A DNA stretch of 64,000 bases from an uncultured Tenacibaculum sp. GTDB taxonomy: Bacteria > Bacteroidota > Bacteroidia > Flavobacteriales > Flavobacteriaceae. The notes beneath the pieces were generated by a model, which was not told where the DNA came from, searched no databases, and was given only the letters and a program-made list of their open reading frames with translations. The stretch is taken from positions 283,792 to 347,791 of the forward strand of contig CANMCD010000001.1 in NCBI GenBank assembly GCA_947496185.1, read 5' to 3'. The first letter of the stretch is position 1. Each line of letters opens with the position of its first letter. This document shows positions 1 to 8,935 of the stretch, piece by piece. Both the position numbers and the translations under genes were made by a program.

Positions 1-1
1 T

Positions 2-289
2 CATACGGAAAGTGCTGTGCCTCACAAGTTTTATCAAATATTAATGTCAGGAAAACCCTTGTTAACATCAGACTGTAGACCGATGAAAAGGCTTATTGAC
101 GCGTATGATATAGGTACCTATTTCGAAGCAGAAAAACCCAAAGCATTTGGAGCTGCAGTTAAAGAAATATACGAAGGAAACGAGAAGGCAACTGAAAAAG
201 CACAAAGAGGAAAAACATTAGCCATTAAAGGTTCCTTGAATTGGGAAACAACTTCGAAAGAATTAAGTAATCTTTATAATAGTTTGTAA
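2..289 (+). CDS. Glycosyltransferase, C-terminal end (runs in from the left edge)
   Basis: Only the last ~95 codons are in the window; the frame is open to the first bases, so the true start lies to the left. The segment H-T-E-S-A-V-P-H-K-F-Y-Q followed by a short GKP stretch is typical of the C-terminal nucleotide-sugar binding half of GT-B family 4 glycosyltransferases. The ending, with a charged helix and an N-W-E-x-T motif, also fits that family. It ends two bases before the next glycosyltransferase starts, so it belongs to the same polysaccharide operon. Donor and acceptor sugars cannot be inferred. Confidence 0.8.
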   Translation, partial: HTESAVPHKFYQILMSGKPLLTSDCRPMKRLIDAYDIGTYFEAEKPKAFGAAVKEIYEGNEKATEKAQRGKTLAIKGSLNWETTSKELSNLYNSL

Positions 290-290
290 A

Positions 291-1568
291 TTGAAGGTGC
301 TAATTATTACATATTATTGGGTTCCATCAGGAGGTTCTGGAGTTCAGAGGTGGTTAAAATTTGTAAAATACTTACGTGATTTTGGTATTGAACCGATCAT
401 CTACACTGTTGAAAATCCTAGCTATCCAATTCTTGACGATTCTTTACGTAAGGATATACCCAAAAACCTTGAAGTAATAAAAGGAAAAATATGGGAGCCA
501 AATGCTTTATTATCTAAAATAAAGAAAAACCAAACCAAAACTAGTGCAGGTTTCTTGAATAGTAACCCAACACGATTGGGAAAAATCCTACAATATATTC
601 GAGCGAATTATTTTATTCCGGATGCAAGAAAGTTTTGGATAAAACCTTCAGTACAAAAACTTAAAAAATACCTGAAAGATAATCCTGTAGATCTTATGAT
701 AACAACAGGGCCACCACACAGTGTTCATGTAATAGGTTATGAATTAAAAAAAATAACAAACACTAAGTGGATGGCTGATTTTAGAGATCCTTGGACGAAT
801 ATTGACTATTTTCATCAATTACCGTTGACCAAAAAGGCCTTAAAAAAACACCAAGCTTTAGAAGAAAAAGTACTAAAAAATGCAGATGAAGTGTTGGTTA
901 TTGGTGAAACCATGCAAAAAGACTTTCAAAAAATTACCCCTAAAGTAACCGTAATCACAAATGGCTACGACACTCCAAAAAGTATTTCTAACATCAAGTT
1001 AGACAAGAAGTTTACCATCACGCATATAGGATTGATGAATGCCGATCGGAATCCAAAAATACTTTGGGAAGTATTAGCAGAGCTATCGCAGGAAAACGAA
1101 GCCTTTTCAAAGGATTTTGAGGTTAAATTGATTGGAAAAGTTGCCAATGAAGTCATACAAGATATAAAAAGGCACGCGATTACAAATGTTTGTTTGATTG
1201 ATTATGTACCACATGATGAGGTAATGCAATATCAAACCGCGTCACAAGTATTACTTTTGTCGGTAAATAAGGTGCCAAGTGCTAAAGGAATCATAACTGG
1301 AAAAATATTTGAATATTTACAAGTAAAAAGACCTATTTTAGCCATTGGGCCTAAAGACGGTGATTTGGCGGCAATTCTAGATAAAACAACAGCAGGAGTC
1401 ATTGTAGATTTTGAGGATAAAGTATCATTGAAAGCACAAATCATTACTTGGTATCAAAAATACCAACAAGGTAAACTAAACGTTTTATCATCGGGAATTA
1501 CCCAATTTCATAGAAAAGAATTAACGAGAAAATTATCACAAATTATAAAAGAAGTTTCGAAGAATTGA
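291..1568 (+). CDS. GT4-type glycosyltransferase of a surface polysaccharide cluster
   Basis: A 425-residue protein with the two-Rossmann GT-B layout of family 4 glycosyltransferases. The N-terminus M-K-V-L-I-I-T-Y-Y-W with a GGSGVQR loop is the usual first strand and glycine loop. The ADFRDPWT motif near residues 163-170 is common in this subgroup, and the KIFEYLQVKRP segment near residue 345 is the donor-binding region. The start is TTG at 291, one base after the previous stop; the canonical N-terminus falls exactly there and no ATG fits. Its stop overlaps the start of the epimerase gene, indicating translational coupling. It acts at the cytoplasmic face; its sugar specificity is unknown. 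Confidence 0.88.
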   Translation: MKVLIITYYWVPSGGSGVQRWLKFVKYLRDFGIEPIIYTVENPSYPILDDSLRKDIPKNLEVIKGKIWEPNALLSKIKKNQTKTSAGFLNSNPTRLGKILQYIRANYFIPDARKFWIKPSVQKLKKYLKDNPVDLMITTGPPHSVHVIGYELKKITNTKWMADFRDPWTNIDYFHQLPLTKKALKKHQALEEKVLKNADEVLVIGETMQKDFQKITPKVTVITNGYDTPKSISNIKLDKKFTITHIGLMNADRNPKILWEVLAELSQENEAFSKDFEVKLIGKVANEVIQDIKRHAITNVCLIDYVPHDEVMQYQTASQVLLLSVNKVPSAKGIITGKIFEYLQVKRPILAIGPKDGDLAAILDKTTAGVIVDFEDKVSLKAQIITWYQKYQQGKLNVLSSGITQFHRKELTRKLSQIIKEVSKN

Positions 1569-2647
1569 AAAAAGTAGTAACGATTGTAGGGGCACGTCCT
1601 CAGTTTATTAAAGGAGCAGTATTAAGTAGAATTATTCTTCGTAAAAAAGAAATAAAAGAAATTATTGTACATACAGGACAGCATTTTGATCAAAATATGA
1701 GTGCTGTTTTTTTTGAAGAAATGCAGATTCCTGCTCCTACCTATAATTTAAACATTAACGGGTTACATCACGGAGCAATGACGGGACAAATGCTAGAAAA
1801 GATCGAAGAAGTATTGTTGCTCGAAAAGCCAGATGCTGTCGTAGTATATGGTGATACAAATTCGACATTGGCAGGGGCCATGGCCGCTAAAAAATTACAT
1901 ATAAAAGTAATTCATATCGAAGCAGGTTTGCGTTCATTCAACATGCTAATGCCCGAAGAAATTAATAGAATCGTTACAGATAGGTTATCAGATTTGTTAA
2001 GCTGTCCAACCGATACTGCGATACGTAATTTACGTTCAGAAGGATTTGATACATTTCCTGCAAATGTTGAAAAACATGGAGATATTATGAAAGATGCCGT
2101 GTTGTTCTATGCAGCACTAGCAGAAAATAAAGCAACCGTTATACAAGATCTAGCGTTAGAAAAAAATAAGTTTGTATTGGCAACCATTCATCGTCAAGAA
2201 AACACTGATGAAAAAGAAGTTTTACAAAATATTATGCAAGCCTTAGATGACATCCATGCCCATATTCCAGTGGTACTTCCATTACATCCAAGAACAGCAA
2301 AAAGACTAAAAGAGTTTGGTATAAATACCAATGTTAACGTAATACCGCCCCAAGGATATTTTGATATGCTCATGCTTTTAAAATATTGCAAGGTGGTAAT
2401 AACGGATAGTGGTGGTCTACAAAAAGAAGCTTTTTTCAATAAGAAATGCTGTATTGTGGTTAGAGAACAAACCGAGTGGGTAGAATTAGTCGATGCAGGC
2501 TATGCTAGTATCGTAGGATCAGATAAAATAAAAATAAAAGAAGAATTTAACCGATATTTAACACAAGAAACATCTTTTGATGCTACCTTGTACGGAACAG
2601 ATGTTGGTGAAAAAATTTATGAATCTATCAAAAAACTAATAGTATAA
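1565..2647 (+). CDS. wecB: UDP-N-acetylglucosamine 2-epimerase (non-hydrolysing)
   Basis: This 360-residue cytoplasmic enzyme interconverts UDP-GlcNAc and UDP-ManNAc, supplying ManNAc-type precursors for surface glycans. The family motifs are all present: GARPQF at the N-terminus, HTGQH, GDTNSTLAGA near residue 96, HIEAGLRS, PEEINR, and DSGGLQKEA near residue 280. The length is normal for the family. It starts with TTG at 1565, overlapping the preceding stop by four bases, and the canonical MKKVVTIVGARPQ begins at that codon. The neighbouring glycosyltransferases and flippase support a role in capsule or O-antigen assembly. The symbol wecB is the common name; mnaA is equivalent. Confidence 0.94.
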   Translation: MKKVVTIVGARPQFIKGAVLSRIILRKKEIKEIIVHTGQHFDQNMSAVFFEEMQIPAPTYNLNINGLHHGAMTGQMLEKIEEVLLLEKPDAVVVYGDTNSTLAGAMAAKKLHIKVIHIEAGLRSFNMLMPEEINRIVTDRLSDLLSCPTDTAIRNLRSEGFDTFPANVEKHGDIMKDAVLFYAALAENKATVIQDLALEKNKFVLATIHRQENTDEKEVLQNIMQALDDIHAHIPVVLPLHPRTAKRLKEFGINTNVNVIPPQGYFDMLMLLKYCKVVITDSGGLQKEAFFNKKCCIVVREQTEWVELVDAGYASIVGSDKIKIKEEFNRYLTQETSFDATLYGTDVGEKIYESIKKLIV

Positions 2648-2650
2648 GCA

Positions 2651-4147
2651 TTGGGAATAGTTTTTAAGCAATCGTTCAAAAATACCTTAATAATTTATTT
2701 AGGCTTTTTAATAGGAGGTATCAACACCATATTTTTATATACGCGTATTTTAAAAGACGATTATTATGGATTAGTTACGTTTGTATTGTCTTCCTCAAAT
2801 TTAATTATGCCCATAACGGCTTTTGGTGTTCATTTTACTGTTGTTAAGTTCTTTTCAAGTTATAAAACAAAACAAGAGAAAGATACTTTTTTATCTTTTG
2901 CCCTCTTATTGCCCTTGTTTTTTGCTTTACTGATTGGTCTAACTTGGGACCATTTCCATACTTGGATTATGAGTTTTGTAGCCAAAGAAAACCAACTAGT
3001 AGAAAGCTATACGCCCTATATTTATATCGTAGCTGTATGCTGTGCCTATTTTGAGGTTTTCTATTCGTGGGCAAAAGTGCAAATGCAATCTGTATTCGGA
3101 AACTTACTAAAAGAATTATATAACAGGGCAATGGTAATGATCCTACTAGTAGCCGTGTTTTTTAACTGGATTACCAAACAAGACTTTATTATGTATCTGT
3201 CATATGCCTACATTTTAAGAACTGTTTTAATGATGTTCTATGCTTTTAGCTTATACAGACCAAGGTTTCGTTTTTCTTTACCTAAAAACTATAAAGAGAT
3301 CTTGCAATACAGTTTCTATATCATTTTAGCAGGAAGTGCTAGTGCGATTATATTGGATATCGATAAGTTTATGATAGGAGGGAAGGATACCTTTAGCAAA
3401 GCAGCTTACTATAGTGTAGCTGTTTTTATTGGTTCGTTTATAGACGCACCAAGTAGGGCAATGTCACAAATATTACAACCCCTTACATCTAAATCTATCA
3501 ATGAAGACGATACAAAAGAAGTGGATAGCCTTTATAGAAAAAGTTCCATCAATTTGCTTTTAATTGGTGGGCTCTTTTTTGTACTAGTCAATAGTAATGT
3601 AACGGAATTATTTAGAATCATGCCCGCAGGCTATGCTGGGGGAGAATGGGTAGTTTTAATGATTTCTGGAGCAAAATTGTTCAATATGTCCTTAGGAAAT
3701 AACGGGGCAATTATTAGTAACTCTCAATATTATAGGATAACCCTATTTACAGGAACCGCTATGGCATTGATGGTGTGGGGGTTGAATAAATATTTTTATT
3801 ATAATTTGAATTTTGGAACGGAAGGATTGGCATTAGCCACCTTGCTTTCCATAGTAGTTTTCGGGATATTCAAAGTGTGGTATGTAAAACAAAAGCTAAA
3901 AATGTTTCCTTATACTTTACAATCTCTGTTAATTTTAGTGGTGATTACAGGAATGTTTTTAGGATTTAATTATTGGAATTTCGCCATTCCAACTATTAGA
4001 TTCTGGGGCTTTTCAATAGATCCTGTGGTAAATATTATATTCAAAAGTATGCTTGTCATCCCCATATATTTATCGATAATTTATAAACTAAAAATATCTC
4101 CTCAGATTAATAATTTGTTAGATAAAATATTACTAAGGATTTTTTAA
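2651..4147 (+). CDS. Oligosaccharide flippase, Wzx/PST type
   Basis: A 498-residue, very hydrophobic protein with about a dozen predicted membrane segments spread along its length and short charged loops. The start F-K-Q-S-F-K-N-T-L-I-I-Y-L-G followed by a GGINT motif is the typical first helix of polysaccharide flippases of the MATE/PST superfamily. Its likely role is moving lipid-linked oligosaccharide units across the inner membrane. It begins with TTG at 2651, three bases after the epimerase stop, and is the last gene of the polysaccharide operon seen here. Substrate specificity cannot be read from sequence. Confidence 0.88.
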   Translation: MGIVFKQSFKNTLIIYLGFLIGGINTIFLYTRILKDDYYGLVTFVLSSSNLIMPITAFGVHFTVVKFFSSYKTKQEKDTFLSFALLLPLFFALLIGLTWDHFHTWIMSFVAKENQLVESYTPYIYIVAVCCAYFEVFYSWAKVQMQSVFGNLLKELYNRAMVMILLVAVFFNWITKQDFIMYLSYAYILRTVLMMFYAFSLYRPRFRFSLPKNYKEILQYSFYIILAGSASAIILDIDKFMIGGKDTFSKAAYYSVAVFIGSFIDAPSRAMSQILQPLTSKSINEDDTKEVDSLYRKSSINLLLIGGLFFVLVNSNVTELFRIMPAGYAGGEWVVLMISGAKLFNMSLGNNGAIISNSQYYRITLFTGTAMALMVWGLNKYFYYNLNFGTEGLALATLLSIVVFGIFKVWYVKQKLKMFPYTLQSLLILVVITGMFLGFNYWNFAIPTIRFWGFSIDPVVNIIFKSMLVIPIYLSIIYKLKISPQINNLLDKILLRIF

Positions 4148-4207
4148 TATGTTTATTTGATTTCCATGTAGTTAAATGTATTTACGGGAGCGTATTATAA
4201 TTGTTTT

Positions 4208-4717
4208 TTGATTCATATGCTGAATAAAAAATATTCAAATAAAAAAAGAATAAATACTTACCTAACAGTACGAGGTATCATAATTCTAACTTGTATTATA
4301 TCGCTAATCTTATTTCCTTTTCAGGAAATTGATTATAACAAACAACATTGGCAATCTTTTTTTCAAAGCGTTCCATTAATAATATTATTAGTCATCTTTT
4401 TTTATGAAAAGTTTGAGGCTCCTTTTTTTCTTCAGATTATGCAAGTTGAAGATAAAATACAGATTAATAGTTTTTTCCCTTCATTTAAAAGCTTGTTTTA
4501 CACGAAAAAAAGCATCAATAAAGTTATCGTTGAAGAATCAGATACAATTCAAGTTTTATTAAGTACAAAATATGGTTTTTTACAAACATTTCAATTTAAG
4601 GTAATAAAAAAAAGTGGGACTATTTATTTATCAAAACGATATAGTACTAAATGGGTGGATATAGAAGTATTAAAGAAAAATAATTTTTTCTTAAATCCCA
4701 CAAATATTATACAATGA
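4208..4717 (+). CDS. Small two-TM membrane protein, unknown function
   Basis: Not a family I recognise. The 169-residue frame has two hydrophobic segments (about residues 20-38 and 53-67) followed by a ~100-residue basic, beta-rich tail that should lie on one side of the inner membrane. The track start is TTG at 4208, but the ATG three codons later (4217) is equally credible. The stop codon TGA lies inside the left end of the 160-bp palindromic element, so the element provides the end of this gene. The gene is AT-rich and may be a lineage-specific accessory. Confidence 0.55.
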   Translation: MIHMLNKKYSNKKRINTYLTVRGIIILTCIISLILFPFQEIDYNKQHWQSFFQSVPLIILLVIFFYEKFEAPFFLQIMQVEDKIQINSFFPSFKSLFYTKKSINKVIVEESDTIQVLLSTKYGFLQTFQFKVIKKSGTIYLSKRYSTKWVDIEVLKKNNFFLNPTNIIQ

Positions 4718-4875
4718 ACTCATCTTGACTTTTTGTTTTTAACCGAAAATGAGTTGAAATTTGACCAGATGAGGTACTTTTTGAAAGTCATAGCAGCGCT
4801 ACGGATAAAAAAAGTAACAAAATATGGGCGAATTTCAGCTATTTTTTAGGGAATAGAAAAAGTTAAGATGAGTTC
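4716..4875. repeat. 160-bp imperfect palindromic element, copy 1
   Basis: The element begins GAACTCATCTTGACTTTTT and ends AAAAAGTTAAGATGAGTTC, giving ~19-bp imperfect terminal inverted repeats. Inner arms (AGTTGAAATT and AATTTCAGCT) can pair too, so the whole unit can fold into a long hairpin. A second copy in inverted orientation lies at 48404-48562 and matches base for base apart from a handful of substitutions and one indel. This copy sits between convergent genes ending at 4717 and 4885. No ORF of note lies inside. It could be a MITE-like non-autonomous element or a REP-type element acting as a bidirectional terminator. Confidence 0.88.
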
Positions 4876-4884
4876 AATAGTAAC

Positions 4885-5295
4885 TTATAGTATTCTTGCT
4901 GTTAGGTACTTTTTATGTCCAAATGTTGTAAAATACACTAGAATACTAATAAAAAATATACCGATATATTTAAATAATTGTATCAAAATGTTTAGATCTT
5001 GATTGGCGTTGTAAGAATTTAGTATAATTCCAATCACAATAAAAGGTAAGGTTGCTAAAGCAAAATACTTTGTAAAGAAAGACCCTACTTCAATAGTGAG
5101 GTCTAGATCTTTCGTCACTAGTATTTTATCTGTTTTAAAAAATTGAAACTTAAATTGAATATAACTAATCTCGTTATTTATGTTCACTTCTTTAGCTTCA
5201 CCTCTATAAATTTTACCAACTTCTTGGCCATCAATTAGTATGGTATAGGGAGAGAAAAACTCTGATAGATCTTTTCTTCTTTTAATATGAATCAT
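4885..5295 (-). CDS. Small membrane protein, unknown function
   Basis: A 136-residue protein I do not recognise. The first ~65 residues look like a soluble beta-rich domain (it contains a D-G-Q-E-V-G-K-I-Y segment, as in proteins with a PH-like or sandwich fold). Two hydrophobic segments follow at about 75-92 and 107-126, and a short basic tail closes it. It is convergent with the 4208-4717 gene across the 160-bp repeat and is separated by ~85 bp from the wbqC-like gene. The resemblance to the preceding small membrane protein is only in general layout. Confidence 0.55.
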   Translation of the reverse strand: MIHIKRRKDLSEFFSPYTILIDGQEVGKIYRGEAKEVNINNEISYIQFKFQFFKTDKILVTKDLDLTIEVGSFFTKYFALATLPFIVIGIILNSYNANQDLNILIQLFKYIGIFFISILVYFTTFGHKKYLTARIL

Positions 5296-5379
5296 TCTGA
5301 AATTGTTTTCAGGCTAAGTTACTTGTTAAAAGTGATATAAGTTGCTGTATAACAATATAAAAAAGTATAAGATTGGTTT

Positions 5380-5994
5380 TTATGAAACCTGAATCTTTTC
5401 TAAAAAAGTCAAGGCATTAGCACCTTCCATAAAAAGCAAATCCAATATTGAGAGATTGGGTATAAATCCGTATTTATCATCAAACATCTGAACGTAGGTA
5501 TCCATTTCTATAGCAACACCTTTTTTGGCAATTGCTAAATTTCGATAATCTCTCACTTGAGGATCAGGTTCATAGCTTGTTGTTTTTTGGTATGCTGAAG
5601 ATACTTGTAAGATATCCGTAACAAACAAATGAGTATCAATATTTATATCCTGTAAATACGTATATTTTTTGGTAAATAACTTGTGTAAATCATCTTCGAA
5701 AAACTCAAAATAAGGAGACGATCGATACGCAGCTTGCAACGATTTAAAATGTTGTTGTTGCCATGGAAAATCATTTTCGATCAAGGTATCTTTGGTTTTC
5801 TTTCTTCCTGAAGTAGGTTGATGCTTTACAGGAATGCTTAATGAAAGCTTTCCGTTTGCGCCATACACATAACAACGATTTCTATAGGTTTGTTTTTGAA
5901 AATTATCCTCCCATTCGAATAAGATAGTTTCAGACTGACAAATAGCCGCATATTGAGCTATAGGTGCAAAGTAGGTAGGAATAAAAAGCCCCAT
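5380..5994 (-). CDS. WbqC-like family protein
   Basis: A 204-residue cytoplasmic protein of the WbqC-like family. The signs are an early Y-F-A-P-I-A-Q-Y segment, the N-R-C-Y-V-Y-G-A-N-G-K-L-S-L-S-I-P-V strand block and the W-Q-Q-Q-H-F-K-S-L-Q-A-A-Y motif. Family members occur in glycan clusters in other phyla, but their activity is not securely known. In Flavobacteriia the gene commonly follows lepB, as here: its ATG shares one base with the lepB stop (TAATG), so the two are co-translated. Function remains inferred only from family membership. Confidence 0.85.
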   Translation of the reverse strand: MGLFIPTYFAPIAQYAAICQSETILFEWEDNFQKQTYRNRCYVYGANGKLSLSIPVKHQPTSGRKKTKDTLIENDFPWQQQHFKSLQAAYRSSPYFEFFEDDLHKLFTKKYTYLQDINIDTHLFVTDILQVSSAYQKTTSYEPDPQVRDYRNLAIAKKGVAIEMDTYVQMFDDKYGFIPNLSILDLLFMEGANALTFLEKIQVS

Positions 5995-7577
5995 TATTTT
6001 TTCTTTTTACCTTTTTTAAAACTATAAAAAGCATAACCACCTATTAGTAGAATAACTACCCATAAATAAGAAACAGGTTTACCGCTACCGCCTACAGTAG
6101 TAAACATACGTTCCCAACGAATAGATTTTAGTTTTGCCATAAAATTCGGTGCTTTTGCATCCCAGCTCAACCAAATCATTACAGGTTTACCAACAACATG
6201 ATCAAAAGGAACATATCCCCAGTTTCTCGCATCCAATGAGTTTTGACGATTATCACCCATCATCCAATAATAATCTTGCTTAAAAGTATAGCTAGTGGCT
6301 TTTTTTCCGTTAATATAAATAACATCGCCAAAAACGGTCAAGTCATTATTTTCATACCTACGAATAATTTGTTCGTAAAAAGGAATGCTTTTTTCATTTA
6401 AAGCAACCGTTGCCCCTTTCTTAGGGATGTAAATTGGGCCAAAATTATCCGAAGACCAAGGATATGCTGGGTGATGAGGAAAGACAGCTTTATTATAATA
6501 TCCTTTATGACCTAAATTTTTAGTAATACTTTTTACTTTTGGATTTTTTGCAAGTAATGCCGCTTCATCATCCGTAAGGTTTAATCGGTAATGTCCATCA
6601 ACCACACCACCTTCTCTAACGTTATATCTTTCTAGTTCGTTTTTTGTTAAATTTTGCCCTTGCGTATCGACATCGAAGAACCACTGTGGTTTAGCACGAT
6701 CTGGGAGTATAGATTTTTTTCCATTAATATATACATATCCGTCTCGAACCTCTAAACTATCACCAGCAATCCCTACACATCGTTTTACATAATTAGTTTT
6801 TTTGTCGATGGGCTTGTAGGTATGTTCTCCCGAATTATCACCCCACATTGTTTTCAAACTATCCGCAGGCCAGCTAAAAACAACGATATCATTACGTTTA
6901 ATACGTTGAATTCCCGGTATACGTAAGTACGGGAAAGACAATTTATTTTTCCAATTATTTTTATTTTTAGGATTGTCGTCAGAGATAAAAGATTTTACAC
7001 CCAATCCCGGAATCGTATCATGGGCCATGGGAGCAGCAACAGCCGTCATGGGTACACGTGCTCCATAATGGAACTTACTTACAAAAAGAAAATCGCCTAC
7101 CATCAAGGTTTTTTCCAATGAAGAAGTAGGGATCGTATAAGGTTGAATAAAATAAGTATGTACTAAGGTAGCTGCAATGATTGCAAAAGAAATAGAACTC
7201 AACCATTCATCAAAAGAATTGATGGGTTTTAGACTTCTATTTTCAATATAACTACACGAAGTAGCATAGTTGATATAAAACAAATAAAACCCAAGGCTAA
7301 AAATAGCCAAGAAGGTATCTTTTCCTTTGTTGAAGCCAAAACTTCGACAAGTTTCTACCCAAACAATAGGAAACATTAACAGATTGATAATCGGAATGAA
7401 TAACAAAATAACCCACCAAGAAGGACGGTTAATAATTTTCATTAAAACGATTGCATTGTATATCGGAACAATAGCTTCCCAAGCTTGTCTACCTGCTTTT
7501 ACATACAATTTCCATGTTCCTAAAAAGTGAAGGAATTGGATGCATAAAAATACGATAAACCATTCTGTTAATGTCAT
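5994..7577 (-). CDS. lepB: Signal peptidase I, long Bacteroidota form
   Basis: This inner-membrane serine protease removes signal peptides from exported proteins. The protein has 527 residues, far longer than the E. coli enzyme but normal for Flavobacteriia. The N-terminal ~120 residues carry several hydrophobic segments (DUF5684-like). The catalytic serine lies in PTSSLEKTL at about residue 176 and the general-base lysine in N-Y-V-K-R-C-V-G-I-A-G-D. The final box is G-D-N-R-x-N-S-x-D-A-R. A large insert lies between the lysine and final boxes, and a C-terminal TM segment ends in a lysine-rich tail. Box I has Leu where many enzymes have Met. It is downstream of dapB and co-translated with the wbqC-like gene. 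Confidence 0.95.
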   Translation of the reverse strand: MTLTEWFIVFLCIQFLHFLGTWKLYVKAGRQAWEAIVPIYNAIVLMKIINRPSWWVILLFIPIINLLMFPIVWVETCRSFGFNKGKDTFLAIFSLGFYLFYINYATSCSYIENRSLKPINSFDEWLSSISFAIIAATLVHTYFIQPYTIPTSSLEKTLMVGDFLFVSKFHYGARVPMTAVAAPMAHDTIPGLGVKSFISDDNPKNKNNWKNKLSFPYLRIPGIQRIKRNDIVVFSWPADSLKTMWGDNSGEHTYKPIDKKTNYVKRCVGIAGDSLEVRDGYVYINGKKSILPDRAKPQWFFDVDTQGQNLTKNELERYNVREGGVVDGHYRLNLTDDEAALLAKNPKVKSITKNLGHKGYYNKAVFPHHPAYPWSSDNFGPIYIPKKGATVALNEKSIPFYEQIIRRYENNDLTVFGDVIYINGKKATSYTFKQDYYWMMGDNRQNSLDARNWGYVPFDHVVGKPVMIWLSWDAKAPNFMAKLKSIRWERMFTTVGGSGKPVSYLWVVILLIGGYAFYSFKKGKKKK

Positions 7578-7647
7578 ACTATAAATTTTATATCGGTTGG
7601 ATAATCGTTGTTATATGAGTTTAATTTTCAATAAAATTGTTACACTT

Positions 7648-8349
7648 TTATCCTAGATTTAACACATCTGCCATACTAAATACCCCTGATTTACCTACCA
7701 ACCATTCTGCAGCAATTACAGAACCCAACGCAAATCCTTGTCTGTTGTGCGCTGTATGTTTGATGTCTATTGTATCAATAGAAGAATCGTAAGTAATGGT
7801 ATGTGTACCGGGTACATCTGGGGTGCGAACCGCTTTTATGGGAATGCTAGTTTTAGCATTTTGCTCATTTAATTCCCATTCGGTCATAGGGGAGTTTTCA
7901 ATAATCCCTTCTGCCAATGTGATAGCAGTGCCACTAGGTGCGTCTAACTTTTTAGTATGATGAATTTCTTCGATGCCTACATTGTATTGCTCTAAGGTAC
8001 TCATCATTTTCGCTAATTGTTTGTTGAGTTCGAAAAAGATATTTACCCCCAAACTAAAATTAGAAGCATAAATGAAGCCTCCTTTTTTCTCATTACATAG
8101 ATCGACAATATCATTGTATTTGTCTAACCATCCTGTGGTACCCGATACCACAGGTACATTGTTGTGTAAACAATTCGAAATATTATCAAAAGCTACATCA
8201 GGAATACTAAAATCGATGGCAACATCAGCTGCGGTTATATCATAGGTTTCTTCTCCAGAATATTTTATAACAATTTCATGTCCTCTCTGTAAAGCTATTT
8301 TTTCAATCTCTTTACCCATTCTGCCATATCCGAGTAGTGCTATTTTCAT
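7648..8349 (-). CDS. dapB: 4-hydroxy-tetrahydrodipicolinate reductase
   Basis: This cytoplasmic enzyme of the diaminopimelate/lysine pathway reduces hydroxy-tetrahydrodipicolinate with NAD(P)H, feeding both lysine and peptidoglycan synthesis. At 233 residues it is slightly short, as is usual in Bacteroidota. Visible motifs are the N-terminal G-Y-G-R-M-G-K Rossmann loop, V-S-G-T-T-G-W, N-F-S-L-G-V-N and the active-site block E-I-H-H-T-K-K-L-D-A-P-S-G-T-A near residue 130. It lies six bases downstream of the DUF5683 gene and 70 bp ahead of lepB, in the par-dapB-lepB block. Confidence 0.96.
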   Translation of the reverse strand: MKIALLGYGRMGKEIEKIALQRGHEIVIKYSGEETYDITAADVAIDFSIPDVAFDNISNCLHNNVPVVSGTTGWLDKYNDIVDLCNEKKGGFIYASNFSLGVNIFFELNKQLAKMMSTLEQYNVGIEEIHHTKKLDAPSGTAITLAEGIIENSPMTEWELNEQNAKTSIPIKAVRTPDVPGTHTITYDSSIDTIDIKHTAHNRQGFALGSVIAAEWLVGKSGVFSMADVLNLG

Positions 8350-8354
8350 TTTTT

Positions 8355-8933
8355 TTAAAAAGAATATTTAAAAGTTAAACCAACCCTAGGCGCTTCTATC
8401 AACGCAGGATCGGTTGCAATAGATGGTTTTATAGTTAAATTATCATTTGTGTCAAACTGAAGTAAGTGTGCATTTACACTGGCTTCAACGATCTGTAATA
8501 CATACAAAAGTATACCTGTTAATAATGATAAATCTCTGTTTTTTCTAAGTTGTTTTTGTGCGCTTTCTAAGCCAGCATCAGAAATGTTTATATTTCCATT
8601 CTGACCGTTAAATTCATCAGGTAAGCCTTGCTTTCGCAATTTAAAAGCAGTTCTAAATCGGTCATACTGATTGCTGTTTATTGTATAATAGTATACACTA
8701 CTAGCTAAAGCACCCCATACAATGGGGGCTTTCCAATACTTTTTGTTATAGATCTGCCCTCCACCAGGGAAAATAGCAGAATAGAACGCCGCTTTCGAAG
8801 GTGAAAGTGGGTTGTAGGTAACACTTGTTATTTGTAACTGTTTAGATTTTATGTTAAGGGAATCTTTTTGTCCATAGCAATAAAAAGACAAAACGAATCC
8901 ACAAACCCCCAATATGAATTTTTTAAAAGACAA
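8355..8933 (-). CDS. DUF5683-type exported membrane protein
   Basis: A 192-residue protein with a signal peptide (hydrophobic residues 6-20, then Y-C-Y-G-Q) and the P-S-K-A-A-F-Y-S-A-I-F-P-G-G-G-Q-I-Y-N block typical of DUF5683 proteins of Bacteroidota. Two further hydrophobic stretches (about residues 70-85 and 135-152) suggest it stays in a membrane. It starts two bases after parB ends and six bases before dapB begins, so it is part of the same operon, a conserved arrangement in Flavobacteriia. The molecular role is unknown; coupling to ParAB suggests nothing firm beyond co-transcription. Confidence 0.85.
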   Translation of the reverse strand: MSFKKFILGVCGFVLSFYCYGQKDSLNIKSKQLQITSVTYNPLSPSKAAFYSAIFPGGGQIYNKKYWKAPIVWGALASSVYYYTINSNQYDRFRTAFKLRKQGLPDEFNGQNGNINISDAGLESAQKQLRKNRDLSLLTGILLYVLQIVEASVNAHLLQFDTNDNLTIKPSIATDPALIEAPRVGLTFKYSF

Positions 8934-8935
8934 TT

